A stretch of 10,092 nt of DNA from NCBI GenBank assembly GCA_905233325.1, contig CAJODU010000042.1:1-10092 (forward strand). Direction: 5' to 3'. Positions 1-6,218 of the stretch are shown in pieces (within the stretch, counting starts at the first letter, position 1; the number at the start of each line of letters is the position of its first letter). A program made the position numbers and the translations under genes. The stretch comes from an uncultured Selenomonadaceae bacterium. GTDB taxonomy: Bacteria; Bacillota; Negativicutes; Selenomonadales; Selenomonadaceae. The notes under the pieces were generated by a model, which was given only the letters and a program-made list of their open reading frames with translations, made no database searches and was not told where the DNA came from.

Positions 1-749
1 GCTTTATCTTTGTCGATGAAAATTTGCGGCACCTCTTTGATTTTTAAATTATTATGAATAACATACAAATTGAGGAGGCGTTCGCTGATATATCCCAACA
101 ATCTGAGATTTTTTTTATCTGCAAGGTCGACTTGTTCCTCAATGTCCTGTAATATTTTGAAGAGCCATTCTGAATACTTATCAAAAATTGCCTTAGTAGT
201 GATCATCATATTGGCAAAATACTCAAAACGCCGACTGAATACCATATCAATCGACTTCGTGTATTGTGGATAATTTTTTTGAATGGCGTCTATCATAAGA
301 GAGAAAGCCGTCTCACCGTGAGCCTCTATAAATTGAGATTTTATATCACCGCCGGAAAAGGCATACGGTCGCGGCAATATTATATCATATTTTTGATTGG
401 CAAATATAGCATCTACATTTTTTGTGTCCAGTAAAGTTTCACATTCTGCAATAGAGGAAAAAGTTTTTCTGCAAATTCGCCGAGGAATATTATTGAGCCA
501 GAAAAACCTTCTATAGTGACAAAGCCCAACAATATCACTTCTCTGAACTTGATGATCATTTTTCCAAATCCAGTAATGTCCCGTCAATTCGCAGTAAAAC
601 GGATTTTTTTCACTGATAGAATCGCCTGTACTGTCATTAAGCCCTTCAGGTAAATTCTCATCAGGCTTTCCAACCATCATTGGAATATAGTCTTTATTCT
701 TCGGAAATTCGCGATTGCTTTGTGTCGCAATATATATGCTGATTTTCAT
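1..749 (-). CDS. DUF4422 family protein, probable glycosyltransferase-like enzyme of surface polysaccharide synthesis (3' end beyond window)
   Basis: This minus-strand reading frame starts with ATG at 749 and is open for 249 codons to the left edge, so its C terminus is missing. Seen: an N-terminal beta strand (KISIYIATQ), then SGD-like TGDSISEKNPFYCELTGHYW (residues 41-60), IVGLCHYRRFF (73-83), IILPRP (123-128), and RLLGYISERLLNLYV (216-230). This order matches the DUF4422 family (PF14393), found in capsule and exopolysaccharide clusters next to glycosyltransferases; its exact chemistry is not established. The family is usually about 250 residues, so little is probably lost. The start codon overlaps the stop of the upstream glycosyltransferase gene as ATGA, and the SD is weak (GAAAG), so translational coupling is likely. 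It should act in the cytosol on nucleotide sugars together with its GT8 neighbour (inference). Confidence 0.85.
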   Translation of the reverse strand, partial: MKISIYIATQSNREFPKNKDYIPMMVGKPDENLPEGLNDSTGDSISEKNPFYCELTGHYWIWKNDHQVQRSDIVGLCHYRRFFWLNNIPRRICRKTFSSIAECETLLDTKNVDAIFANQKYDIILPRPYAFSGGDIKSQFIEAHGETAFSLMIDAIQKNYPQYTKSIDMVFSRRFEYFANMMITTKAIFDKYSEWLFKILQDIEEQVDLADKKNLRLLGYISERLLNLYVIHNNLKIKEVPQIFIDKDK

Positions 750-1729
750 ATTTTTAATTTTTCTTTCATATATAAATAATACCACTTCAGTGCAGATCGA
801 ATTTGTTTTTGACGCCAAGCCGCTCTGCCCATCATTCGCTTTTCATGATAATTTCTCGGCTTGTAGACAAAATCTTTCCACAAGGATTTATTCAGATACT
901 CGTAATATACAGCTTTTTTGGGATTTTCGCACCAAGGCTGCCACGGTTTGAGTGAGCCGGCAAAGTGAAGGAACAGGGTGTCAGACGGTATAGCGTCATT
1001 TTCTTCATTCATCAGAAAGAATTGATTAAACTTTACAGGAATGGCTTGAATTTGTTCACCTGCGAGTAGATTTATTGCATCTTGATCTTGAAATGATAAT
1101 TTTCGCTCATTCAGCAATTTTATCATCTTCTCAGACATTTCAAACTCATTCCACTTTTGCAAATCAATATACAAAACTCCTGCATTAAAATAATCTTGAG
1201 TGTCAGGAATGTTTATTTCCTTCTTGTGAGCAGACAGCCAATCTCCACTATCGAGAACTGCCAATATCATTTTACCATTAAAAGTCAATTTTTTCAATTC
1301 CGAAATTTTACCAACGCACAGAGTATCTGCATCAATATACAGAAGTTTTGAAATCGAAGGATAAAGCACTTGAGCAACTATGATTCTGTTGTATGTTGCG
1401 ACTGTATAACTTTTCCCCACATGAAAATTTTTAAAAACACTAACATCAATATAATACATATCAATCTGAATATTTCTATATTGATTCGTCAATGTCTTTA
1501 ACTTACCAAAATCTTCAGGGGAAATAGAGTTCAAAAATACATGAACGTGTAACTTACAATCAGGATTATTGAGTAAAATGGAAGTGAGCATTATTCCCAT
1601 CTGCGGGACAAAATAAGCATCAACACCAAATGCAATGTTGAATACATCTTTGTCACTTTCGGATAGAAGAATACTGCCCAATGTCTCTTTACTGCTGATA
1701 AAGCGTTTTAAATCTAAGCTGTTATCCAT
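746..1729 (-). CDS. Glycosyltransferase family 8 protein (LPS galactosyl/glucosyltransferase-like)
   Basis: The 327-residue protein has the GT8 (GT-A fold) layout. It shows an N-terminal nucleotide-binding strand (NIAFGVDAYFVPQMGIMLTS, 31-50), the metal-binding DxD in YIDADTLC (131-138; D133, D135), DYFNAGVLYIDLQKW (179-193), FQDQDAINLL (213-222) and the C-terminal HFAGSLKPW (255-263). GT8 enzymes are retaining transferases that use UDP-glucose or UDP-galactose, and bacterial members (RfaJ/WaaJ type) decorate LPS cores, capsules or adhesins. The last 40 residues are basic and aromatic and may lie on the membrane (inference). There is no signal peptide, so it should be cytosolic. The start overlaps the previous gene by 8 nt and lacks a close SD, and its stop overlaps the start of the DUF4422 gene, so it appears translationally coupled on both sides. 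Acceptor and sugar cannot be read from the sequence. Confidence 0.9.
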   Translation of the reverse strand: MDNSLDLKRFISSKETLGSILLSESDKDVFNIAFGVDAYFVPQMGIMLTSILLNNPDCKLHVHVFLNSISPEDFGKLKTLTNQYRNIQIDMYYIDVSVFKNFHVGKSYTVATYNRIIVAQVLYPSISKLLYIDADTLCVGKISELKKLTFNGKMILAVLDSGDWLSAHKKEINIPDTQDYFNAGVLYIDLQKWNEFEMSEKMIKLLNERKLSFQDQDAINLLAGEQIQAIPVKFNQFFLMNEENDAIPSDTLFLHFAGSLKPWQPWCENPKKAVYYEYLNKSLWKDFVYKPRNYHEKRMMGRAAWRQKQIRSALKWYYLYMKEKLKI

Positions 1730-3080
1730 TTTGTTTATCGGTTATATTACCTTTTTCGTCAATATAGAACTTAATCTGTGTAAGTTTTTCTTTACCTTTA
1801 GTATATTCCATATCGATATTTTTAATTTTTAAACTTGATTTATTGCCAAAATTAAATGTAACAGTATCAACACCGTAAGGATTTATGCTGCTATTTATTA
1901 CAATTTCCTTTTTATCCGGAATGGAATATATCACACCGGGTGCCGGAGCAAAATTATCAATGATAATAGTATTTTTCTCCGTTGTACATTCATAATCTTC
2001 ATCATTTAAGGTTATGAACTTTGTCATTTCAGCAGAACCGACAGCATTTTTGACTGTTAATTGATGATTTTTAGCAAATTCTCCCACATTTAATTTATTG
2101 ACGGCGTAATCATCAAGATTTATCACACTGCCGTGACGCAGAGATCTTGAAGAATCTATATAATGTGCCTTGTACGGACCTGTTTCGATTTTATCTTTAT
2201 CTGCAACCCAAACAGTATGACTGGAAGCACCAACAAAATCGTATTTATGAGAGTAATTGTCGGCATAAATATAGACTTTGTTGTCTCTGGTCAATATAGC
2301 AAAGCCTTCATAGCCGCGAATACCTCTGAGCGGCCAATTTGAGACTTCAGAAAAATTCCCATCGGGAGTATTAGATTTAAGCAGTAAAGGTGTTTTATTA
2401 TCATTATTTGTGACGATTGCTTCATTTTTAATTATCATATAATATTCATTATTGATTTTACGGACTTGAGCATCTATATAATTTCCAGAGTTCTTTGTTA
2501 AGGTCATTTTTACAGGTTCTGCCTTACTAAATCCTTTTTCAGGCTTGTCGAAATCTTCAATATTGTTTATTTTAGATACATAGAGGTCAAAAGTGCGCTC
2601 ATATGGTTTAGCAATCAAGCCCTTCTGCTTGGCAAAGTAGACATAAGCAGAACCATCATCATTAATAAATAAATCCGGTGCCCAGACTTCAGGATATTCC
2701 TCACTGCGATCGATAACCTTATATGATACAGGCTCTTCCCATTTCTCAAGGTCTTTATATCTGTAAATTTTGAAGGTGTTTGCGGGAACTTTACTAATTT
2801 TATTACCTTCCATTTCCAACGGTTCCACCAAGCAGATATAGAGGGAACCCTTATAGTATTGACAAGAAATATCACGACCACTGATACCTGTAGCCATAGG
2901 GAAATGTTCCATATGAATACCGTCTCCAGACAAATAGCATTGCATAGCTACATCTTCGTTAGACGTGAAGAAAGTACCCAGTGCATAATTAGTGCTGTTT
3001 GCTTGTGCAGGAGAGAAACTTGCCGTAACAGAAACTAAAGTTGTCAAAGCAAGTGCCTTACAAATGCGTTTTATAGTCAT
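1722..3080 (-). CDS. Secreted GH43/GH32-like five-bladed beta-propeller protein
   Basis: I chose the ATG at 3080 (452 residues) because GAGGTGGG lies 5 nt upstream; a longer frame from 3116 would overlap the preceding gene and put extra residues before the signal peptide. Residues 1-28 form a signal peptide (basic MTIKR, hydrophobic core, AQA cleavage before N29). The mature part has propeller-type motifs: a Ser-Gly-Asp-Gly turn (about 51-54), VWAPDLFINDDGSAYVYF (132-149), YIDAQVRKINNEYYMIIKN (201-219), GYEGFAILTRDNKVYIYAD (257-275) and RHGSVINLD (315-323). They resemble the GH43 family, with Asp204 and Glu258 as candidates for the pKa modulator and general acid. The usual N-terminal Asp-Pro base motif is not obvious, so activity is uncertain and a binding or structural role is possible. 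About 120 C-terminal residues form a beta-rich tail. It follows the lectin gene by 23 nt and overlaps the GT8 gene by 8 nt. Confidence 0.75.
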   Translation of the reverse strand: MTIKRICKALALTTLVSVTASFSPAQANSTNYALGTFFTSNEDVAMQCYLSGDGIHMEHFPMATGISGRDISCQYYKGSLYICLVEPLEMEGNKISKVPANTFKIYRYKDLEKWEEPVSYKVIDRSEEYPEVWAPDLFINDDGSAYVYFAKQKGLIAKPYERTFDLYVSKINNIEDFDKPEKGFSKAEPVKMTLTKNSGNYIDAQVRKINNEYYMIIKNEAIVTNNDNKTPLLLKSNTPDGNFSEVSNWPLRGIRGYEGFAILTRDNKVYIYADNYSHKYDFVGASSHTVWVADKDKIETGPYKAHYIDSSRSLRHGSVINLDDYAVNKLNVGEFAKNHQLTVKNAVGSAEMTKFITLNDEDYECTTEKNTIIIDNFAPAPGVIYSIPDKKEIVINSSINPYGVDTVTFNFGNKSSLKIKNIDMEYTKGKEKLTQIKFYIDEKGNITDKQNG

Positions 3081-3085
3081 GATAT

Positions 3086-3093
3086 CCCACCTC
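3086..3093 (-). promoter_or_regulatory. Ribosome binding site deciding the propeller gene start
   Basis: GAGGTGGG on the minus strand lies 5 nt before ATG 3080, just after the stop codon of the lectin gene (3106-3104). It favours the 452-residue form with a proper signal peptide over an upstream in-frame ATG at 3116. Confidence 0.7.
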
Positions 3094-3103
3094 ATAATCT
3101 TAA

Positions 3104-4474
3104 TTAAGAATCCCATTCACAAATAAAGCCAAAATTATTCAGACCGAAGAAAGTCTCCCCCGGAAAAGTTCCATCTGATGATAAGTCGTTCCACGTTCCC
3201 AAAACATGTGCAGGTGCCTTGGGGTTAGCGTTTTTGTATATCATCAATGCTTTTTCCCTTGGATTATCAGGTTGTCCTTTAGCCCAATTTGTATAATTAA
3301 ACGGTGTGCCGTCTATCCAAGAAACTTTTCCGCTCATTGATCTTGTTCCGCCGATCCAATAGCTGTTGCGCTGTCCTTGATTTTTCAACATACCTTCAAT
3401 AAATTGTTGTTCCCCTTTTGATCCGATAGTAACAAGATGACCGCCTTGACCTTCGCAATACGACTTTGCGGCATCCCAGTCCAGACTACCATCAAAAATT
3501 TGATAATGATGTCCTTTAAATTCCTGTTTTTCTCCTGCCGGTGCTATTGCTCCTGACGGTTGAGGCGTTGACACAACAGGTGGTGTTGAAGGTATAGTCA
3601 CAGGCGGCGTTGATATTGGAGGTGCTACTGTAACAGGTGGTGTTGTAACAACAGGAGGTTGAGTTACAACAGGCGGTTGGGTTACGACAGGCGGTGCAAC
3701 AGTAACAGTCGGTGCCGGTTTTGGGGTTAGGCGTTCAAAATACTCTCTCATTGCCGTTTCATCAAGATCAACTTCAGCTATGATTGTAACTTTAAATAAA
3801 AAACCTTCATTTTTCCATTCTTGGCTTTTTACTCTTACCTTGCTTTGAGTGTATGTTTCAATAATATCATCTGATACGACGAAGTTATTAACTTTAGTAA
3901 AATTTCTGACTTGAATACCGGCTGTCATTGAGGCGTTGGTTATAGCATTTTTGAGGGCGAGACTTTTGGCCTGTTCCATAGTGTCGTTGCCGCCCATTTG
4001 ATATTCGCCCTCAGCTCTGACTTCTTTGTCATTCAGCATAGAAACAGTAGTATTTCCGCCTTGCGATGATGATGAACCGATATTTTTTAATGCCTCGGTA
4101 TCAATTTTAACCCTTGCGACTATGCTCACGCTGCAAGTTATATTTTGAGCGTCCCAAGCAGGTGTTTGTTCAAGAATCTGCATTCTGGCACTGGTATAGG
4201 TTTTTATTTCGTCTTTCTGCAATTCAAAATTTTTTACATCAGTCGAACTGTCAAGAAAGACCATTACTTTTTCAGCGGCAATGCGTTTTGCATTAGCCAA
4301 CGCCATTTCTTGAGCCTGCTGACGTGTTTCATTATCGCCCATTCTGTACACGCCGGTTGCCTCGACAGTTTGTTCTATAATTTCAGCAAATGCGATATTT
4401 GGGCAACAACTCAAGCTCATATTCATTAATCCAATGGCAAGAGCTATTTTTTTAAAAAATTTTTTTATAGCCAT
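3104..4474 (-). CDS. Secreted modular protein: two FlgT_N/LPP20-like repeats, Pro/Thr linker, C-type lectin-like domain
   Basis: I start at ATG 4474 (456 residues), which has GAGAGG 8 nt upstream; an ATG at 4504 lacks this. A signal peptide covers 1-30 (KKFFKK, hydrophobic core, AFA cleavage). Residues about 31-130 and 150-243 are a tandem duplication: both carry an A-x-G-x-Y-x-M-G-x-N-x-T start, an Ala-rich helix, a (K/E)TYT motif and a V-x-(I/L)-D-x-x-A end. They resemble FlgT N-terminal/LPP20-type envelope domains (inference). A Pro/Val/Thr linker (250-315) leads to a C-type lectin-like domain (319-456). That domain has paired Cys340 and Cys452, YWIGGTR (372-378), QPDN (401-404), WND (428-430) and the ending FICEW. 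QPD plus WND are calcium-site-2 motifs, and QPD is linked to galactose-type binding in animal lectins. First gene of the operon; probably periplasmic or surface-exposed. Confidence 0.85.
   Translation of the reverse strand: MAIKKFFKKIALAIGLMNMSLSCCPNIAFAEIIEQTVEATGVYRMGDNETRQQAQEMALANAKRIAAEKVMVFLDSSTDVKNFELQKDEIKTYTSARMQILEQTPAWDAQNITCSVSIVARVKIDTEALKNIGSSSSQGGNTTVSMLNDKEVRAEGEYQMGGNDTMEQAKSLALKNAITNASMTAGIQVRNFTKVNNFVVSDDIIETYTQSKVRVKSQEWKNEGFLFKVTIIAEVDLDETAMREYFERLTPKPAPTVTVAPPVVTQPPVVTQPPVVTTPPVTVAPPISTPPVTIPSTPPVVSTPQPSGAIAPAGEKQEFKGHHYQIFDGSLDWDAAKSYCEGQGGHLVTIGSKGEQQFIEGMLKNQGQRNSYWIGGTRSMSGKVSWIDGTPFNYTNWAKGQPDNPREKALMIYKNANPKAPAHVLGTWNDLSSDGTFPGETFFGLNNFGFICEWDS
3540..3720 (-). repeat. 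Pro/Thr/Val linker coding region with 18-bp tandem repeats
   Basis: This part of the lectin gene encodes repeated PPV, PPVVTQ and TPPV units. At 3645-3698 three successive 18-bp units (3645-3662, 3663-3680, 3681-3698) share the pattern GTTACAACAGGCGGTTGG on the plus strand with a few differences. The repeats keep the reading frame, so gain or loss of a unit would lengthen or shorten the linker between the N-terminal domains and the lectin domain. Confidence 0.8.
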
Positions 4475-4482
4475 AGCACTAA

Positions 4483-4489
4483 CCTCTCT
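4483..4489 (-). promoter_or_regulatory. Ribosome binding site of the lectin gene
   Basis: AGAGAGG on the minus strand ends 8 nt before ATG 4474. It supports this start rather than the ATG at 4504, which would add ten residues before the signal peptide. Confidence 0.6.
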
Positions 4490-4543
4490 AACTAACATTA
4501 TCATTTATGTCACATAATATATTACAATCACACTTTCAAGTAA

Positions 4544-4572
4544 ATTATAAAACATTTTCAGAATAATGACAA
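4544..4572 (-). promoter_or_regulatory. Sigma-A/sigma-70 type promoter of the four-gene glycan operon
   Basis: On the minus strand TTGTCA (4572-4567) is followed after exactly 17 nt by a perfect TATAAT (4549-4544). Transcription would begin near 4537, giving a leader of about 63 nt before the lectin start at 4474. The rest of the 127-nt gap (4505-4631) is very AT-rich and shows no terminator hairpin for the upstream phosphatase gene, so some read-through from that gene is possible. Confidence 0.7.
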
Positions 4573-4631
4573 TTAGAAATAAATTAAAAAATACTAAAAA
4601 TAAGATTAAAAATATATTTGTAACTACAGAA

Positions 4632-5372
4632 TCAATCAACATCACTCTGCCAGAGTTCGCCGCTGATCATATCCATGCAGGAGATACAACCGTTCGGAAA
4701 GTATGAGCCGGTGTCCATTAGTAAAATTTTATTATTGCGACGCCATTGAGGTTTGATATTTTTTAAAAATGCCACTTTTTGATAGTCTTTGCGCCAAGTT
4801 TCTAAACTTCCTTCAGGATTAAGCAGCAGAAGAGGTGTATGTCCTACAACTATCACAGTTTCACCGTCGTAGTGATTAAAAAAATCTTCACGAATCCATA
4901 ATAATGACATAGCCGTTTGTTTTTCAAGCGGAACTTTGGGATCAACTCCGGCATGGCAAAAGAAATAATCCTGTCCGTTAATTTGTCTGCGATAGAATAA
5001 AGGCAATGATTCGGCGAACTCAACTACCTCAGTCATCAAGTTGGGGTGGTCTTTTAATTTTGATTTAATCTCCTTGGCAGTCTCGTTGCCACCATTAAAA
5101 ATCCAGTTGATGTCACCGTTTCTGACACAATCAATCATCATCTGCTCATGGTTACCGCGAAGGGCTATAATGTTATCGTTCCGGGACTCTCGCATAATCC
5201 ACCTTATCATGAGGAGATTTTCAGAGCCGCGATCAATATAGTCACCCAAAAATATCACAAGATCGTCATCAGAAACATTCAACTTACTATAGAGAGATTT
5301 GAACTTGGTATAATGTCCGTGAATGTCGCCAATGACCAAAATCCGTTTGTAGTTGATATTGTTTTCTGACAT
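4632..5372 (-). CDS. Serine/threonine protein phosphatase-family (PPP) metallophosphatase
   Basis: The chosen start (ATG 5372, MSENN) gives 246 residues. Longer in-frame starts at 5426 and 5522 lack an SD, and the latter would run into the upstream gene. The dimetal phosphoesterase motifs appear in order: GDIHGH (15-20), GDYIDRG (43-49), RGNHE (72-76), HAGVDP (140-145), GHTP (177-180) and DTGSYF (220-225). This is the PPP signature shared by bacterial PrpA/PrpE-type protein phosphatases and diadenosine tetraphosphatases (ApaH type); the substrate cannot be told from motifs alone. It is cytosolic and should use two metal ions such as Mn or Fe. It lies 85 nt downstream of the HAD phosphatase gene on the same strand and is probably cotranscribed with it. 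AGGT sits about 10 nt before the start, a rather long spacing. Confidence 0.88.
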   Translation of the reverse strand: MSENNINYKRILVIGDIHGHYTKFKSLYSKLNVSDDDLVIFLGDYIDRGSENLLMIRWIMRESRNDNIIALRGNHEQMMIDCVRNGDINWIFNGGNETAKEIKSKLKDHPNLMTEVVEFAESLPLFYRRQINGQDYFFCHAGVDPKVPLEKQTAMSLLWIREDFFNHYDGETVIVVGHTPLLLLNPEGSLETWRKDYQKVAFLKNIKPQWRRNNKILLMDTGSYFPNGCISCMDMISGELWQSDVD

Positions 5373-5457
5373 GTTATATCTGACCTCATCTTTCTGACGG
5401 TCTTTTGGTAAGTTTAGCAAATTGCCCATCTTTGAGGTAATAATGTCTTTTATTAAA

Positions 5458-6117
5458 CTAAAAATCCACATGTTGCCACAACTCACAGGGGTGGTCAATA
5501 AGAATTTCTGCACCACTTTCAATCAGCTCACTCTTGGGACGGAATCCCCAAGTAACGCCAATACTCAAAAATCCCGCATTGTGAGCGGTCTCCATATCTA
5601 CGGAAGTATCGCCAAAATAAGCCACATATTTCGGTTCAACATTGAATTGAGCAGCAATTTTCAAAACTTTAGCAGGATCGGGCTTTCTTGGCAAGCCCTT
5701 CTGATCGCCAATCACCGTGCCGAACATACCGGCAGGAAAGATTGCATTTATAATCTCATCAGCCGCAAACTGCTGCTTGTTTGTACAGACGCCGAGCGGA
5801 ATTTTTTTATTTTGAAGTTCTTTGAGCATGTCGAGAATACCATTATAAGGGTGTGTCTTATTTGTCAAGCGTCGCTTATAGCAGCTATCATAATATTTAA
5901 GCACTTCACTCACAAAATCAGGATCGCCGGCTTTGTCTTTCGGGATACTGCGTTCAATGAGTTTTCTGGCACCATTGCCGACGAAGTAACGATATTCCTC
6001 AAGCGTATGAGAAGGGAATCCATAATGTGCCATTGTTTCATTAACACCGTCAGATATATCTTCCAAGGAATTAATGAGTGTGCCGTCCATATCGAAAATC
6101 GCCGCTTGATATTTCAT
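5458..6117 (-). CDS. HAD-superfamily hydrolase, phosphoglycolate phosphatase (Gph)-like
   Basis: ATG 6117 is preceded by GAGGAG at a 6-nt spacing, giving 219 residues, the usual length for Gph-like HAD enzymes. Seen: motif I FDMDGTL (8-14, nucleophile Asp9 and acid/base Asp11), motif II Thr112 in VCTN, motif III Lys145 in RKPDP and motif IV GDTSVDM (169-175). A helical C1 cap lies between motifs I and II (about 20-85), as in subfamily IA. Such enzymes remove phosphate from 2-phosphoglycolate or other small phosphorylated metabolites in the cytosol. The motifs also fit pyrophosphatase PpaX or beta-phosphoglucomutase relatives, so the substrate is open. It is first in a probable two-gene unit with the PPP phosphatase and is transcribed divergently from ribBA. 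Confidence 0.88.
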   Translation of the reverse strand: MKYQAAIFDMDGTLINSLEDISDGVNETMAHYGFPSHTLEEYRYFVGNGARKLIERSIPKDKAGDPDFVSEVLKYYDSCYKRRLTNKTHPYNGILDMLKELQNKKIPLGVCTNKQQFAADEIINAIFPAGMFGTVIGDQKGLPRKPDPAKVLKIAAQFNVEPKYVAYFGDTSVDMETAHNAGFLSIGVTWGFRPKSELIESGAEILIDHPCELWQHVDF

Positions 6118-6123
6118 GATAGT

Positions 6124-6129
6124 CTCCTC
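6124..6129 (-). promoter_or_regulatory. Ribosome binding site of the HAD phosphatase gene
   Basis: GAGGAG on the minus strand lies 6 nt before ATG 6117. It places the start there rather than at an upstream ATG (6144), which would add nine residues ahead of the FDMDGT motif strand. Confidence 0.75.
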
Positions 6130-6156
6130 TTGCAAAATATTCAACTATATGTTTTA

Positions 6157-6185
6157 ATTATACTATTCAAATTATCAAACGTCAA
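6157..6185 (-). promoter_or_regulatory. Sigma-A/sigma-70 type promoter of the phosphatase pair
   Basis: On the minus strand TTGACG (6185-6180) is followed after 17 nt by TATAAT (6162-6157), close to consensus. Transcription should start near 6150, leaving a leader of about 33 nt. A short inverted repeat, ACAAT-TC-ATTGT (6185-6196), touches the -35 box and lies before the divergent ribBA gene; it could be an operator, but it is short. Confidence 0.75.
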
Positions 6186-6203
6186 CAATTCATTGTAAAT
6201 ATT

Positions 6204-6210
6204 GGGAGGT
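6204..6210 (+). promoter_or_regulatory. Ribosome binding site setting a GTG start for ribBA
   Basis: GGGAGGT ends 8 nt before GTG 6219. An in-frame TTG at 6210 overlaps this SD and so cannot use it, which makes GTG the likely start. Confidence 0.7.
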
Positions 6211-6218
6211 TGATTATT

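Noticed and set aside
3104..3500. Possible diversity-generating retroelement target, since such targets often end in a C-type lectin fold
   Set aside because: The domain is of the animal-like long type rather than the usual FGE-like target. I saw no reverse transcriptase and no adenine-varied template repeat in the window.
4389..4416. Lipoprotein signal (cysteines near the end of the lectin protein signal peptide)
   Set aside because: The residues before the Cys pair (M-S-L-S-C-C) do not fit a lipobox with Leu at -3 and a small residue at -1, while an AFA site further on fits ordinary signal peptidase cleavage.
5422..6198. Long plus-strand open frame of 258 codons
   Set aside because: It lies antisense to the HAD phosphatase gene, has no SD and shows no family-like motifs; it is a shadow of the real gene.
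6118..6218. FMN riboswitch upstream of ribBA
   Set aside because: The gap is about 100 nt, is largely taken by the divergent promoter, and shows none of the multi-stem RFN element structure.
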